Of a DNA stretch of 64,000 nt, positions 53,690 to 62,475 are shown in pieces. Both the position numbers and the translations under genes were made by a program. Within the stretch, counting starts at the first letter, position 1. Every line of letters starts with the position of its first letter. This DNA comes from Agromyces sp. S2-1-8 (GTDB lineage: Bacteria > Actinomycetota > Actinomycetes > Actinomycetales > Microbacteriaceae). Under the pieces are notes generated by a model. It searched no databases and had not been told where the DNA came from. It saw only the letters and a program-made list of their open reading frames with translations. The stretch spans positions 2,108,001 to 2,172,000 of the forward strand of contig NZ_JAJOLP010000001.1 of assembly GCF_021129215.1 (NCBI RefSeq), in the 5' to 3' direction.

Positions 53690-55021
53690 CTAACGGGGTA
53701 CTACTTGAACCCGCTTCGAGCCTTTCCCGCCCTTGGTAACAGTCACTGTGTAGCCACTCCGGACAATTTCCCTGCGCTTGTCCGAGTCGAGTGCTTTCCA
53801 AGCTTCGAGCCACTCCAGAGCGTTCTCTCCAGAGTCGGGAAGGGTGGCCAGAGCCGCGAGGCCCGCGCCTGCCGCTAGCTCTTCGCCCCGCTGAGCATCC
53901 AGCTCGTCCCGTTCCGCAGCCAGCTCAGCGAGCCGTGCTCCCGTTACAGAGACGTCAGCGCCGGGAAGCAGCGCAAGCTCCGTGACCCGAGACATCTCCG
54001 CTTCGATCGCAGCGAGCTTGCTTGCCGTCACGGCGGGCTTCGGTTCAGCCTTGGGGGGCTCCGCTTTCTGGAATCCGTACACGAAGGCCGAGACCTTGGA
54101 TTCAGCAACCTCGCCATTGATGCTGACGTGTCGCGTCTCAGGGTCAACGCCGGGAGCGTTCACCTTCCGGGCACAGTGGTAGTAGCCGTGATGGGAGAGC
54201 ATCCCCGAGCCGCACACACCGCACTTGATGATGCCCGAGAGCCATGCCTTACGCGCCGGTCGCCCCGCCTTTGTCCGCCGAGCCGCAAGGATGCCTACGG
54301 CGGTGTCGAACTCAGCTTCCGGGACGATCCGCCCTCGGTTGCGTGGGCGCTCCAGAGCGCGCTTTAGAGTAACGGCCTGCCATGGCCCATCGAGCCGGGT
54401 CTTCACTTCCTTCTCATTGAGCTTGCGCACGCAGGCCCGTACCGAGTCACCCGCAAGGATCATCCGGTAACACTCGCGCAGCCATACCGCCTCTGACTCT
54501 CGGACCGTCACGCCGTCCTGATCGAACCCGAAGGGGCGGAGGCCCGCAGGCATCTTGCCTGCAGCTCGGGCTTGGGCAGCCTGCGCCTTTTGCCGAGCAC
54601 TCTTCCTCTCGACCTCGGCTCGCGCCACGGCTGACTTGATGCGAGCGAAGAGCCGCCCGTTATCGGTGCTGAGGTCTATCTCTTCGGTCGCGGTGAGGAT
54701 CACGAGCCCCCGGCTCTCGCCTACACGGATCCACCTTTCGAGCTGCTCCGGCTGACGCGTCAGGCGGTCGGCGTCCCAGCAGACCACCGCATCAAACTCG
54801 CCTGCCTCATAGTCGAGTGCCATGCGGTCATAGGCGGGTCGCTTCACGTTTCGGGCGTACGCGCTCACGCCGTTGTCTACGTACGTCTCGACCAGCGTCC
54901 AACCTCGGCGGGCAATAAGCGCCTCGCACTCGGAGCGCTGACGCTCTACGGCAAGCCCGGTCCGGGCATCGTCCTTACTGATGCGCAGATACAAAGCAGC
55001 GCGTTTCGGAGTGGAAGTCAT
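53690..55021 (-). CDS. Large serine recombinase (integrase)
   Basis: 443 residues. Resolvase-type catalytic domain: RAALYLRISKDDARTGLAVERQRSECEALI, with the nucleophile Ser in the RISKD stretch, VVCWDADRLTRQPEQLERW and RIKSAVARAEVERKSARQKAQ (E helix). Then a recombinase domain (AGKMPAGLRPFGFDQDGVTV...), a zinc ribbon CGVCGSGM ... YYHCARK and a coiled-coil C-terminus (SKLAAIEAEMSRVTEL). It integrates the element by recombining attP with attB in tadC. ATG 55021 is chosen, with GGGGAT just upstream; a longer frame starts at 55036. It lies at the element end next to attR. Confidence 0.94.
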   Translation of the reverse strand: MTSTPKRAALYLRISKDDARTGLAVERQRSECEALIARRGWTLVETYVDNGVSAYARNVKRPAYDRMALDYEAGEFDAVVCWDADRLTRQPEQLERWIRVGESRGLVILTATEEIDLSTDNGRLFARIKSAVARAEVERKSARQKAQAAQARAAGKMPAGLRPFGFDQDGVTVRESEAVWLRECYRMILAGDSVRACVRKLNEKEVKTRLDGPWQAVTLKRALERPRNRGRIVPEAEFDTAVGILAARRTKAGRPARKAWLSGIIKCGVCGSGMLSHHGYYHCARKVNAPGVDPETRHVSINGEVAESKVSAFVYGFQKAEPPKAEPKPAVTASKLAAIEAEMSRVTELALLPGADVSVTGARLAELAAERDELDAQRGEELAAGAGLAALATLPDSGENALEWLEAWKALDSDKRREIVRSGYTVTVTKGGKGSKRVQVVPR

Positions 55022-55041
55022 ATCCCCATATAACAACAGAA

Positions 55042-55048
55042 GCGTTCG
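55042..55048 (+). other. attR core of the integrated element
   Basis: GCGTTCG, matching GCCTTCG at 49042-49048 with one mismatch. Downstream DNA continues the tadC reading frame. Joining attL-left to attR-right yields uninterrupted tadC. Confidence 0.7.
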
Positions 55049-55089
55049 CGCTCTTCCCCGGCTACCTCGTACTGCAGGCGGGCTTCTGA
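55042..55089 (+). pseudogene. tadC: Displaced 3' end of tadC
   Basis: Sixteen codons, AFALFPGYLVLQAGF then TGA, are the expected end of a TadC protein (the second half of the last membrane helix). In the joined form the protein would read LPVTIAFALFPGYLVLQAGF. The fragment has no start of its own. Confidence 0.8.
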
Positions 55090-55113
55090 TGCCCGACGAC
55101 GAAAGGAACTCCC

Positions 55114-55281
55114 ATGCGACAGCAGATCATGCGCCGAATCCACGACGAGCGCGGCGACGTGCCCGGCTGGGTGTTGATCACCCTCATGACCGCCGGGCTC
55201 GTGATCGTCATCTGGGGCCTTGCCGGTCCTGCGCTGAGCGACGTCTTCAACCAGGCGATCGATCGAGTGCTCGGCATCTGA
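55114..55281 (+). CDS. Flp-type pilin-like small protein
   Basis: 55 residues: MRQQIMRRIHDERGDVPGWVLITLMTAGLVIVIWGLAGPALSDVFNQAIDRVLGI. A charged start (DERGDVPG) and one hydrophobic helix, as in actinobacterial Flp/TadE-region pilins with a processing site before the hydrophobic stretch. GAAAGGA lies 7 bases upstream. Its position just after tadC in the Tad operon supports a pilin role. The integrated element separates it from tadA-C. Confidence 0.8.
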   Translation: MRQQIMRRIHDERGDVPGWVLITLMTAGLVIVIWGLAGPALSDVFNQAIDRVLGI

Positions 55282-55298
55282 TCCGGCGCTCGCTCGCG

Positions 55299-55691
55299 GT
55301 GGTGCGGGCGCGACTCGCCGACGAACGAGGCTCGGCGGTCGCGGAGTTCACCCTCGTCGGCGTCTTGCTGACGGTGCTCGCGCTCGCGGTCGTGCAGCTC
55401 GGGCTCGCGCTCCATGTGCGCAACACGGTGCTCGATGCTGCGGCCGAGGGAGCCCGGTACGCATCGCTCGCCGGGTCGAGCGATGCCGACGGCGTCGTGC
55501 GCACGCGGGAGCTGATCTCGGCTGCGATCTCGAGCGACTATGCGGGCGAGGTGAGCGCGTCGCGCACGACGATCGACGGCGTTCCGGTCGTCGCCGTGAC
55601 CGTTCGTGCGACGCTGCCCGTCGTCGGACTGCTCGGCCTCGATCGCGGGCTGGAGGTGACCGGGCATGCGGCGGTCGAACGCCTCGGCTGA
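55299..55691 (+). CDS. TadE-like minor pilin
   Basis: About 130 residues from GTG 55299 (GTG 55302 is possible; the frame is open further upstream without a good start). DERGSAVAEFTLVGVLLTVLALAVVQLGLALHVRNTVLDAAAEGARYASLAG is the TadE signature, with Glu at the fifth position after processing. Single N-terminal helix, extracellular beta-rich remainder. Confidence 0.83.
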   Translation: MVRARLADERGSAVAEFTLVGVLLTVLALAVVQLGLALHVRNTVLDAAAEGARYASLAGSSDADGVVRTRELISAAISSDYAGEVSASRTTIDGVPVVAVTVRATLPVVGLLGLDRGLEVTGHAAVERLG

Positions 55692-56151
55692 GCTGCGGTG
55701 GCCGGCGGGCCCGAGTGGCGACGACGGCGAGCGGGGCTCCGCGTCGCTCGAGTTCCTGACGGTCGGGATGCTGCTGCTCGTGCCGCTCGTCTACCTGGTG
55801 CTCGCGATCGCCGCCGTGCAGGGCGGTGCGCTCGCGGTCGAGGGTGCCGCCCGCCAGGCCGCCCGGGTCGCCGTCGAGGCGGGCGGTCGGGGCGACGCCG
55901 AGATCGCCGTCGAGCGCGCGGTGGCGGTCGCGCTCGCGGACTACGGGATCGAGGCCGGCGAGGCGTCCGTCGAGCTCGACTGCCAGGCGGGCGACTGCGC
56001 CGCACCCGGCAGCCGGGTGCGGGTGTCGGTCCGGGCCACGGTGCGCCTGCCCCTCGTCCCCGACGTGCTCGACCTCGACCGGGTCGGCAGCGTTCCGCTC
56101 GATGCGAGCGCGACGCAGACGGTGTCGCGATTCGCGGGTGATCGCCCGTGA
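55666..56151 (+). CDS. TadE/TadG-like pilus protein
   Basis: 161 residues. DDGERGSASLEFLTVGMLLLVPLVYLVLAIAAVQGGALAVEGAARQAARVAVEAG is the TadE-type N-terminus; an external cysteine pair CQAGDC follows (ELDCQAGDCAAPG). ATG 55666 overlaps the previous gene by 26 bases. Part of the same Tad operon. Confidence 0.83.
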   Translation: MRRSNASAELRWPAGPSGDDGERGSASLEFLTVGMLLLVPLVYLVLAIAAVQGGALAVEGAARQAARVAVEAGGRGDAEIAVERAVAVALADYGIEAGEASVELDCQAGDCAAPGSRVRVSVRATVRLPLVPDVLDLDRVGSVPLDASATQTVSRFAGDRP

Positions 56152-56636
56152 CGCGCTGGGCCGCACGGTTCCGCCGGGGAGCGGAGCCGAGACGCGAGTG
56201 CCATGCCGGTGCCGGCGGCGACGAACGCGGATCCACGATGCTGCTCACGATCTTCTTCTGCGCGCTCGGGCTCGCCCTCGTACTCGTGGTCGCATCGGCG
56301 ACATCGCTCTATCTCGACCGGAAGCGACTCTTCACTCTCGCCGACGGGGCCGCGCTCGCCGGCGCCGAGATGTGGAACCTCGACGAGGTGCGCGTCGACG
56401 ACGGCGCGCTCTCCGTCGAACTCGACGACGCCCGCGTCCTGCGCGCCGCGAACGACTACCTCGGCGACGCCGTGCACGAACTCGACGCGGTCGAACTCGT
56501 CGAGGCGACGTCGACCGACGGCCGCACCGCGACCGTGACCCTGCGCGCCGTGTGGCACGCGCCGATCTCGACAGACCTCATCCCGGTGGCGGTGCCCATC
56601 GAGGTGACGGCGACCGCGCGGTCGGTCTTCCATTGA
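56148..56636 (+). CDS. TadG-like (Flp pilus assembly) protein
   Basis: 162 residues. DERGSTMLLTIFFCALGLALVLVVASATSLYLDRKRLFTLADGAALAGAEMW is the typical TadG/RcpC-region start, in which a pilin-like helix leads into a TadG-type repeat. GTG 56148 overlaps the previous stop (GTGA). Last gene of the Tad operon. Confidence 0.85.
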   Translation: MTRWAARFRRGAEPRRECHAGAGGDERGSTMLLTIFFCALGLALVLVVASATSLYLDRKRLFTLADGAALAGAEMWNLDEVRVDDGALSVELDDARVLRAANDYLGDAVHELDAVELVEATSTDGRTATVTLRAVWHAPISTDLIPVAVPIEVTATARSVFH

Positions 56637-56702
56637 CGCACGATGGCCCGCGCGCTGCCTGATCGGGAATATGCGGCCGCCCGCGCCTGATTGACTTGAA
56701 GC

Positions 56703-57101
56703 ATGACCATCGAGATCTCAGACCACTTCGCCCGCATCCTCAACGCGCCCGTGTTCGCCTTCCTCGGCACCACGCGCCCGAACGGCGAGGTGCAGGTCAA
56801 CCCGATGTGGTTCGAGTTCGATGCCGACACCCAGACCATCCGTTTCACGCACACGACGAAGCGTGCGAAGTTCCGCAACCTGCAGAAGAACCCGGCGATG
56901 ACGCTCGCGATGACCGACCCCGAGAACGCGCACAAGTACGTCGAGGTGCGCGGCCGGCTCGCCGAAGTCGTCCCCGACCCCGAGGGGGCGTTCTACGTGC
57001 ACCTCGGGCAGCGGTACGGCGACCCCGACACCGCGGTGCCCGCCGACCACGCCGACCGCGTCATCCTCGTCATGCAGCTCGAGAAGGTCAACGGCCGCTG
57101 A
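56703..57101 (+). CDS. PPOX-class (pyridoxamine-oxidase-fold) F420-dependent-type protein
   Basis: 132 residues. Split beta-barrel: FARILNAPVFAFLGTTRPNGEVQVNPMWFEFDADTQTIRFTHTTKRAKFRNLQKNPAMTLAMTDPENAHKYVEVRGRL. Binds FMN or, as commonly in actinobacteria of this type, F420, and reduces small substrates. Convergent with an MFS gene, 9 bases away. Confidence 0.9.
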   Translation: MTIEISDHFARILNAPVFAFLGTTRPNGEVQVNPMWFEFDADTQTIRFTHTTKRAKFRNLQKNPAMTLAMTDPENAHKYVEVRGRLAEVVPDPEGAFYVHLGQRYGDPDTAVPADHADRVILVMQLEKVNGR

Positions 57102-57110
57102 CGGCGCCGG

Positions 57111-58379
57111 TCAGCGCAGGCGGCGCGGCACGTACCTCGGGATGTAGCGCCAGAGCACGCCCGCCCCGACGAGGCCGACGATGCCCATCGTCGCGCTCGC
57201 GGCCATGATCGACACGAGCGACGTCACGCCCGCGACGACGAGCGGCGCGACCGCCTGGCCGGTGTCGCCGATCGTGCGGTACGCGGCGAGGAACGGGGCC
57301 GGGTTCGCCTTCGGTGCCAGGTCGGCGCCGAGGGTCAGGATCACCCCGCTCGACAGCCCGTTCGCGACGCCGAAGAGCAGCGCGACCGCCGTGAACCACG
57401 CGGCCGCAGCGGGCACGTCGTGGGTGAACGCGAGCACGAGGTGCCCGACCGCGAGCCCGAGCAGCCCGGGGATGGCGCTCCACATGCGGCCGAACCGGTC
57501 CATGACCTGCCCGCTCACGTAGAACAGCGCGAAGTCGATCGTCGCCGAGATGCCGATCACGAGCGCCGCCTGCTCGGGCGGCATGCCGATCGACACCGCC
57601 CACAGCGGCAGGATCATCGTGCGACTCGCGCGCAGCGCCGCGAGGATGCCGATGCCCGTGCCGATGCGTGCGAGCACCTCGCGGTGCACCACGATCGCGC
57701 GGAACACGCCGTGCGATGCGGCCGCCGCGTCGGCCTCGCCGGCGGTGCCGCGACGCACTTCGACCGCGGATGCCTCACGCGCGCGCCGTGCGGCCCCGAA
57801 CGCCTGCTCGGGGTCGGGCAGCAGCACGAGCACCACGACGACCGCGAAGCAGCTCGCGACGAGCACCCAGAACACCGGCTCCGAGGAGCCCGCGAACGCG
57901 ATGATCGCCGCCGCGACGAACGGGCCGACCGCCCAGCCGGCGCGGAACACGCCCGCGAGCGTCGACAGCGCGCGGGCGCGCACCCGCTCGGGCACGTAGC
58001 TCGTGAGGAATGCGTGGCGGGCGAGCCCGAACACCGCCGTCGCGAGCCCGAGCAGGAACACCCCGACACCGAGCGCGACCGTCGTCGGCGACGCGAGCGC
58101 GATGAGCACGCCGGTCACCGCGAGCAGCGCCGCCCCGATCATGGCGTTGCGCTCGCCGATGCGGGCGACGACCCACCCCGCGGGCAGGTCGCCGACGAGC
58201 TCGCCGACCATGAGCATCGCGGCGATGAGCCCCGCGAGCGCGAGCGAGGCGCCGCGCTCGGTCGCGACGACCGGGATGACGGGGATGATCGCCCCCTCGC
58301 CGAGCGAGAACAGCAGCGTCGGCAGGTAGGCCGGGAGGACGATGCCGCGCCACGAGAACGGGGCGGCGGAGTCGGTCAT
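57111..58379 (-). CDS. MFS transporter
   Basis: 422 residues, 12 hydrophobic helices. Motif-A-like region GDLPAGWVVARIGERNAMIGA between helices 2 and 3; the second half has YVSGQVMDRFGRMWSAIPGLLG. A cytoplasmic loop of about 45 residues follows helix 6 (DPEQAFGAARRAREASAVEVRRG). Probably a drug or metabolite efflux pump. ATG 58379 favoured over a GTG-like extension to 58418. Confidence 0.9.
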   Translation of the reverse strand: MTDSAAPFSWRGIVLPAYLPTLLFSLGEGAIIPVIPVVATERGASLALAGLIAAMLMVGELVGDLPAGWVVARIGERNAMIGAALLAVTGVLIALASPTTVALGVGVFLLGLATAVFGLARHAFLTSYVPERVRARALSTLAGVFRAGWAVGPFVAAAIIAFAGSSEPVFWVLVASCFAVVVVLVLLPDPEQAFGAARRAREASAVEVRRGTAGEADAAAASHGVFRAIVVHREVLARIGTGIGILAALRASRTMILPLWAVSIGMPPEQAALVIGISATIDFALFYVSGQVMDRFGRMWSAIPGLLGLAVGHLVLAFTHDVPAAAAWFTAVALLFGVANGLSSGVILTLGADLAPKANPAPFLAAYRTIGDTGQAVAPLVVAGVTSLVSIMAASATMGIVGLVGAGVLWRYIPRYVPRRLR

Positions 58380-58445
58380 CGCCTTCGACGCTACACCCGG
58401 CACGCGGTGCGGACGCATGCGAGCCGCGGCCCGTGCGACGCGAAC

Positions 58446-58476
58446 GAGGGGCCCGGCCGTGACGGCCGGGCCCCTC
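58446..58476 (-). terminator. Terminator of the subtilase gene
   Basis: 14-bp inverted arms (58446-58459 and 58463-58476) around a 3-base loop, 22 bases after the protease stop on the minus strand. Confidence 0.85.
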
Positions 58477-58497
58477 GCCTCTCACGGGGGAGTGAGT

Positions 58498-61400
58498 TCA
58501 GCGAACGCCCTTCGCGGGCGCGGCCTCGAACGCGCGGTCGATCTCCTGCGAGAAGGTGTTGCCCGCGGCATCCTTCGCCGTCACCCGCAGGTCGACCCAG
58601 CCGCCCTTGTCGGCGACCGGCACCTTCGCGGCGTAGCCGCTCACCCAGGCGCGGCTCTTCACGAAGACGTCGCCGTCGCCCTCGACCGCACCCGTCGGGG
58701 CATCGGTCTTCGCGGGCTGCAGCGCGACCTCGACCCAGTCGCCGCCGGCGGCGCGGGCCTCGAGCGTCGCCTCGGTGATCGCGCCGGCCGGCGCGGAGCC
58801 CGCGACGTGGCCGAGCTCGAGGCCGAGCGCGATGCCGGTGCCCTTGCGGCGACCGTCGCCGGCCTCGTTCGCGGCGTTCACGTCGAGGTCGTAGTACGCC
58901 TGGATCATCGGCAGCAGCCGGTTGGTCCAGTCGCCGAGCTTGCCCTCCGAGGTGAACGTCCAGTCGCTCACCGTCTTCGTCGAGCCCTCGAGGTGCGAGC
59001 CGTCGTGGGTCGCGGTGCTCACCACGCGGATCTGCTGCTCGCCGTCGGGCAGGTCGTAGACGTTCACGCCCTGATGCTCGGCCTGCTTGACCAGTTCGCC
59101 GTCGAAGTACACGTCGGTCGTCTGCTTCACGGTCGAGGGCTCCACCCAGGTGTCGAAGGTGCCCGTGCGATCGGCGCTGCCGCCGTCGGCCCAGCTGGGC
59201 ACGTTGATCTGCGCGTAATCCGAGACGCGGTACGGCACCCAGAACCCGGTCGCCACGTACGGGCGAACGATGCCGCCGAAGTACTCGGCCGACGTGCGTT
59301 CGCCGGGCTCGTAGGTGTGCTGGATGTCGCGGATCTCCCACAGCACCGAGCTGACGGCGACCCACTGGTTCCAGCGCAGTCCTTCGGTGTTGACCCACTC
59401 GGTGCGATCCATGCCGCGCTGGGCGATCATCGGGAAACCGCTGCCGTACTGGGCACCGGGCACGAAGTCGTAGCGGAACTCCGCGAGCTCCTCCTGCTGT
59501 CCGTGGAAGCGGGTGTCGATACGTGCGAGGTCCTTCTTCGAGTGCGTGTACGCGAGGTCCGACGGGATCTCGCCGTCGCCGTACTCCGCGATGTCGTAGA
59601 CGACGTCCGAGTAGTGCGTCCCGATCGCCGAGACCGTCAGCTTCTTGTTCTTCGCGAGCCGGGCGACGAGCTCGCGGCCCTCGATGCCGCTGATGGTCGC
59701 GACGGGGATCGCGACGTCCGAGAAGTCCGTCTCGGAACCGACCCACGCGTTGAACTCGGCGTCCTGGTCGTTCGCGAGAACGAGCAGCTTCACTCCGGCG
59801 GCGGCCGCGTCGGCGGCCTGCTGCGAGGCCGAGCGCTCGGCGGTGCGCGTGACGACGGCGACCTTGCCGGCCGCACCCGCTGCGGCGAGCTCCTCCGGCG
59901 TGCCGGTGCCGGCGTCGACCGCCGTGGCCTTCAGCGAGCCGTCGAGCAGGGCGGAACCGCCGGGCACGATCACGTCGAGCTGGTGCTTGCCCGCGGTGAC
60001 CTCGAGGAACGGCTTCTGCAGGCGCCACCGGGTCGTGAAGTCGAAGTCGGCGTCGTCGACCGTCATCGGCTGCGCCCACATCTCGTCGGTCCAGATCGGC
60101 ATCATCGCGCTCGCGAGGAAGTCGTCGACCTTCATGTCCATGCGCCGGAACACCGGGTCGAGCCCGTCTTCGCCGACGTCGAGCGTGACCTGCTCGGTCG
60201 TGCGTGCGTCGAGCGCGACCGTGCTGTCCTCGTCGAGGTGCAGCGTCGGCTCGCCGACCATGACGCTCGCGAGCGTGTCGGGCGTGCGCTGCAGCTCCAT
60301 GAACGACATCAGCGTGTAGTCGCCCTTCAGGATGCGCAGCGTCGTCTCACCGTCGACCCACACGGGCTCTGCGAACTGCGTGGCGGGGTTCCAGAGGTAC
60401 GCGTAGGTCGCCGTCGGCTCGCCGTCGAAGTCGGTCGCCGTGATGGTGAGGTCGTAGCGCTCCGCCTCGGCGATCGTGCCGAGCGCCGTGCGGGTGACCG
60501 GCTGGCCGTCGACCGTGCCGACGAGCGCGCCCGACAGCTGGCTTCCCGCGGGAACCACGGCCGGGTCGACCGTCATGGTCGCCGAGCGGGTCTCACCCGC
60601 CGGGATCGTGAGCGACGCGACGTCGAGGGTCAGGGCGTCGAACGCGATGCCCGCCGAGAGCGGGCCCGGGTCGACTCCGCCGCCGGGGGTCGTGTCGTTC
60701 AGCGTCGCCTCGAGCGCGACCGTGATCTCCGCGTCGGTGCGGTTCGTGTACTCGACCGTGCGCTCGACGGGCGTCGGCTCCTCGCCCCAGCGGAGCATGC
60801 CGAAGTCGCCCGAGCCGGCGGCGATCACCGGGGCGTCGAGGGCGGCGTCGACGTCGATGACGCCCGCTCCGCCCTGGTACGGCGTCTGGCCGTGGTCGAC
60901 CGCGGTGCTCGCGAGCGCCGCCTTCAGCTGGTCGGCGGTGTACTCGGGATGCCGCTGCTTGATGATCGCCGCAGCGCCGGCGACGTGCGGGGTCGCCATC
61001 GAGGTGCCGCTCATGGCGACGTAGTCGCCCGAGCCGGCGCTGTCGGCCGATCGGGCGGCGGTGACGTCGCTGCCGGGGCCGGTCACGTCGGGCTTCAGCG
61101 CACCCGAGCGCGTGAGCGGCCCCTGGCTCGAGAACCACGACAGGTCGCCCGACGGGTCGTCGACCGACCCCACCGTGAGCGCCTCGGCGGCGGAGCCGGG
61201 GGCACCGATCGTCTCGGCCGCTCCGGCGTTGCCTGCGGCGACGACGAACAGCGCGCCGGTCTCGTCCGCGATGCGGTTGAGCGACTCGGCCATGAGGTCC
61301 TCGCCGTCCGAGGCCTCCATCGAGCCGAGGCTCATCGAGACGATCGGGGCGTTCTGCCCGGCCCACTCCATCGCCTCGATGATCCACGAGTCCTGGCCGT

Positions 61401-62355
61401 AGCCGTCGTCGCCGAGCACCTTGCCGACGAGCAGGTCGGCGCCGTCGGCCACGCCGCGGTGGGTGCCGCCGCTCGCGGCGCCGTTGCCCGCGATGGTCGA
61501 GGCGACGTGGGTGCCGTGCCCGTTGACGTCGGTCGCGACGTCCGAGTCGGGCACGAAGCTCTTCGACGCGGGAAGCACGCGACCCGCGAGGTCGGGGTGG
61601 GTGTCGTCGTAGCCGGTGTCGAGCACCGCGACCGTGACGCCGTCGCCCGTGTACCCCTCGGCCCAGGCCTCGGGGGCATCGATGAAGGGCACGCTCGAAT
61701 CGAGCGACGCCTTCACCTTGCCGTCGAGGTGGATGGTCTCGATGCCGTCGGCGAGCGACGGCGCCGCCGAGGTGCTGCGGGCGGCCGCCCCGCTCGGCGC
61801 GGTGAGCGCCTGCCACGCCGATGCCGCGTCGTCGTGCCCGAGCGTCGCCGCGGCCCCGCCGATGCTCTCGAGCTGCGCCCGCACCTCGAGGCCGGGCACG
61901 GGCGCGGCGAACGTGCGGGCGGCCGCGCCGTCCCGCTCGACGATGACGGGGGTCGCATCGACCGACGCGTCGTCGTAGCCGAACTCGATGAGCTTCGTCA
62001 CGTTGAACAGGTCGCCGTCGAGCGCTCCCGACGCGAGGTAGGGCATCGCACCCTGCGGGACGACGTGCAGGTCGCCCCCAGTCTCGAAGGTCTGCACGCC
62101 GGCTCCGTCGACGGCGGTGTCGACGGAGACGGTGTGCGTACCGTCGGAGAGGTCGGTGACCGTGACGCGATCGCCGGTGATCAGCGTGACGGTGTGGGCA
62201 CTGCCGGCGGCCGCACTGGCGTGGGGAACGCCGGACGCAGGGCCGGCGGCCGCCGGCAGGGATGAGAGGCCGACGCCTGCGATGCCGATCGCCAGGCCGC
62301 TCGTGGCGGCGACGATCGGAAGCAGACGGCGACCGAAGGGTTGGGGTCGTGACAT
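58498..62355 (-). CDS. Large secreted subtilisin-family (S8) serine protease
   Basis: 1,285 residues. Signal peptide ending SSLPAAAGP, prodomain to about residue 200, catalytic domain with Asp in VAVLDTGYDDTHPDL, His in DVNGHGTHVAS and Ser in SGTSMATPHVAG. A PA-like insertion (AAAGVKLLVLANDQDAEFNA) follows and the remaining ~600 residues are beta-rich extracellular domains. No sorting signal; probably free in the medium, digesting proteins for nutrition or processing surface proteins. ATG 62355. Divergent from a regulator gene. Confidence 0.93.
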   Translation of the reverse strand: MSRPQPFGRRLLPIVAATSGLAIGIAGVGLSSLPAAAGPASGVPHASAAAGSAHTVTLITGDRVTVTDLSDGTHTVSVDTAVDGAGVQTFETGGDLHVVPQGAMPYLASGALDGDLFNVTKLIEFGYDDASVDATPVIVERDGAAARTFAAPVPGLEVRAQLESIGGAAATLGHDDAASAWQALTAPSGAAARSTSAAPSLADGIETIHLDGKVKASLDSSVPFIDAPEAWAEGYTGDGVTVAVLDTGYDDTHPDLAGRVLPASKSFVPDSDVATDVNGHGTHVASTIAGNGAASGGTHRGVADGADLLVGKVLGDDGYGQDSWIIEAMEWAGQNAPIVSMSLGSMEASDGEDLMAESLNRIADETGALFVVAAGNAGAAETIGAPGSAAEALTVGSVDDPSGDLSWFSSQGPLTRSGALKPDVTGPGSDVTAARSADSAGSGDYVAMSGTSMATPHVAGAAAIIKQRHPEYTADQLKAALASTAVDHGQTPYQGGAGVIDVDAALDAPVIAAGSGDFGMLRWGEEPTPVERTVEYTNRTDAEITVALEATLNDTTPGGGVDPGPLSAGIAFDALTLDVASLTIPAGETRSATMTVDPAVVPAGSQLSGALVGTVDGQPVTRTALGTIAEAERYDLTITATDFDGEPTATYAYLWNPATQFAEPVWVDGETTLRILKGDYTLMSFMELQRTPDTLASVMVGEPTLHLDEDSTVALDARTTEQVTLDVGEDGLDPVFRRMDMKVDDFLASAMMPIWTDEMWAQPMTVDDADFDFTTRWRLQKPFLEVTAGKHQLDVIVPGGSALLDGSLKATAVDAGTGTPEELAAAGAAGKVAVVTRTAERSASQQAADAAAAGVKLLVLANDQDAEFNAWVGSETDFSDVAIPVATISGIEGRELVARLAKNKKLTVSAIGTHYSDVVYDIAEYGDGEIPSDLAYTHSKKDLARIDTRFHGQQEELAEFRYDFVPGAQYGSGFPMIAQRGMDRTEWVNTEGLRWNQWVAVSSVLWEIRDIQHTYEPGERTSAEYFGGIVRPYVATGFWVPYRVSDYAQINVPSWADGGSADRTGTFDTWVEPSTVKQTTDVYFDGELVKQAEHQGVNVYDLPDGEQQIRVVSTATHDGSHLEGSTKTVSDWTFTSEGKLGDWTNRLLPMIQAYYDLDVNAANEAGDGRRKGTGIALGLELGHVAGSAPAGAITEATLEARAAGGDWVEVALQPAKTDAPTGAVEGDGDVFVKSRAWVSGYAAKVPVADKGGWVDLRVTAKDAAGNTFSQEIDRAFEAAPAKGVR

Positions 62356-62475
62356 GCGCGAGCCTCTCGGTGTAGGGGATTCCGTCTCCCACCTTCGCCG
62401 CCCGCTCGCCTAAAGTGGTGGCGGAGTCCCGCCATGGCCATGATCCGCCACGGTCGGGCGGGCGAGGAGGTCAAC
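62356..62475. promoter_or_regulatory. Divergent control region of subtilase and regulator
   Basis: A perfect dyad TGGCGG-AGTC-CCGCCA lies at 62419-62434. It could be an operator bound by the adjacent regulator; its right arm ends at an ATG (62434) that is an alternative start for that gene. Confidence 0.4.

Larger units (their letters stand above)
49045..55048 (+). mobile_element. 6.0-kb integrative element (serine integrase, prim-pol/helicase) in tadC
   Basis: The interval from TTCG to TTCG is 6,000 bases. GC is visibly lower than the flanks, with AT-rich intergenic DNA and different codon use. Content in order: terminator, promoter, prim-pol/ATPase (49344), small gene (51781), zinc-ribbon protein (51986), small gene (52721), 40-residue zinc ribbon on the minus strand (53225), origin-like region, serine integrase (55021 leftward). 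No capsid, relaxase or conjugation genes, and no recognised resistance or defence cargo. It resembles an integrative plasmid or phage satellite in economy; a precise class is not assignable by eye. Confidence 0.85.

Noticed and set aside
49045-55048. Classification of the element as a complete prophage or conjugative element
   Set aside because: No capsid, portal, terminase, lysis, relaxase or type IV secretion genes are present in its 6 kb.
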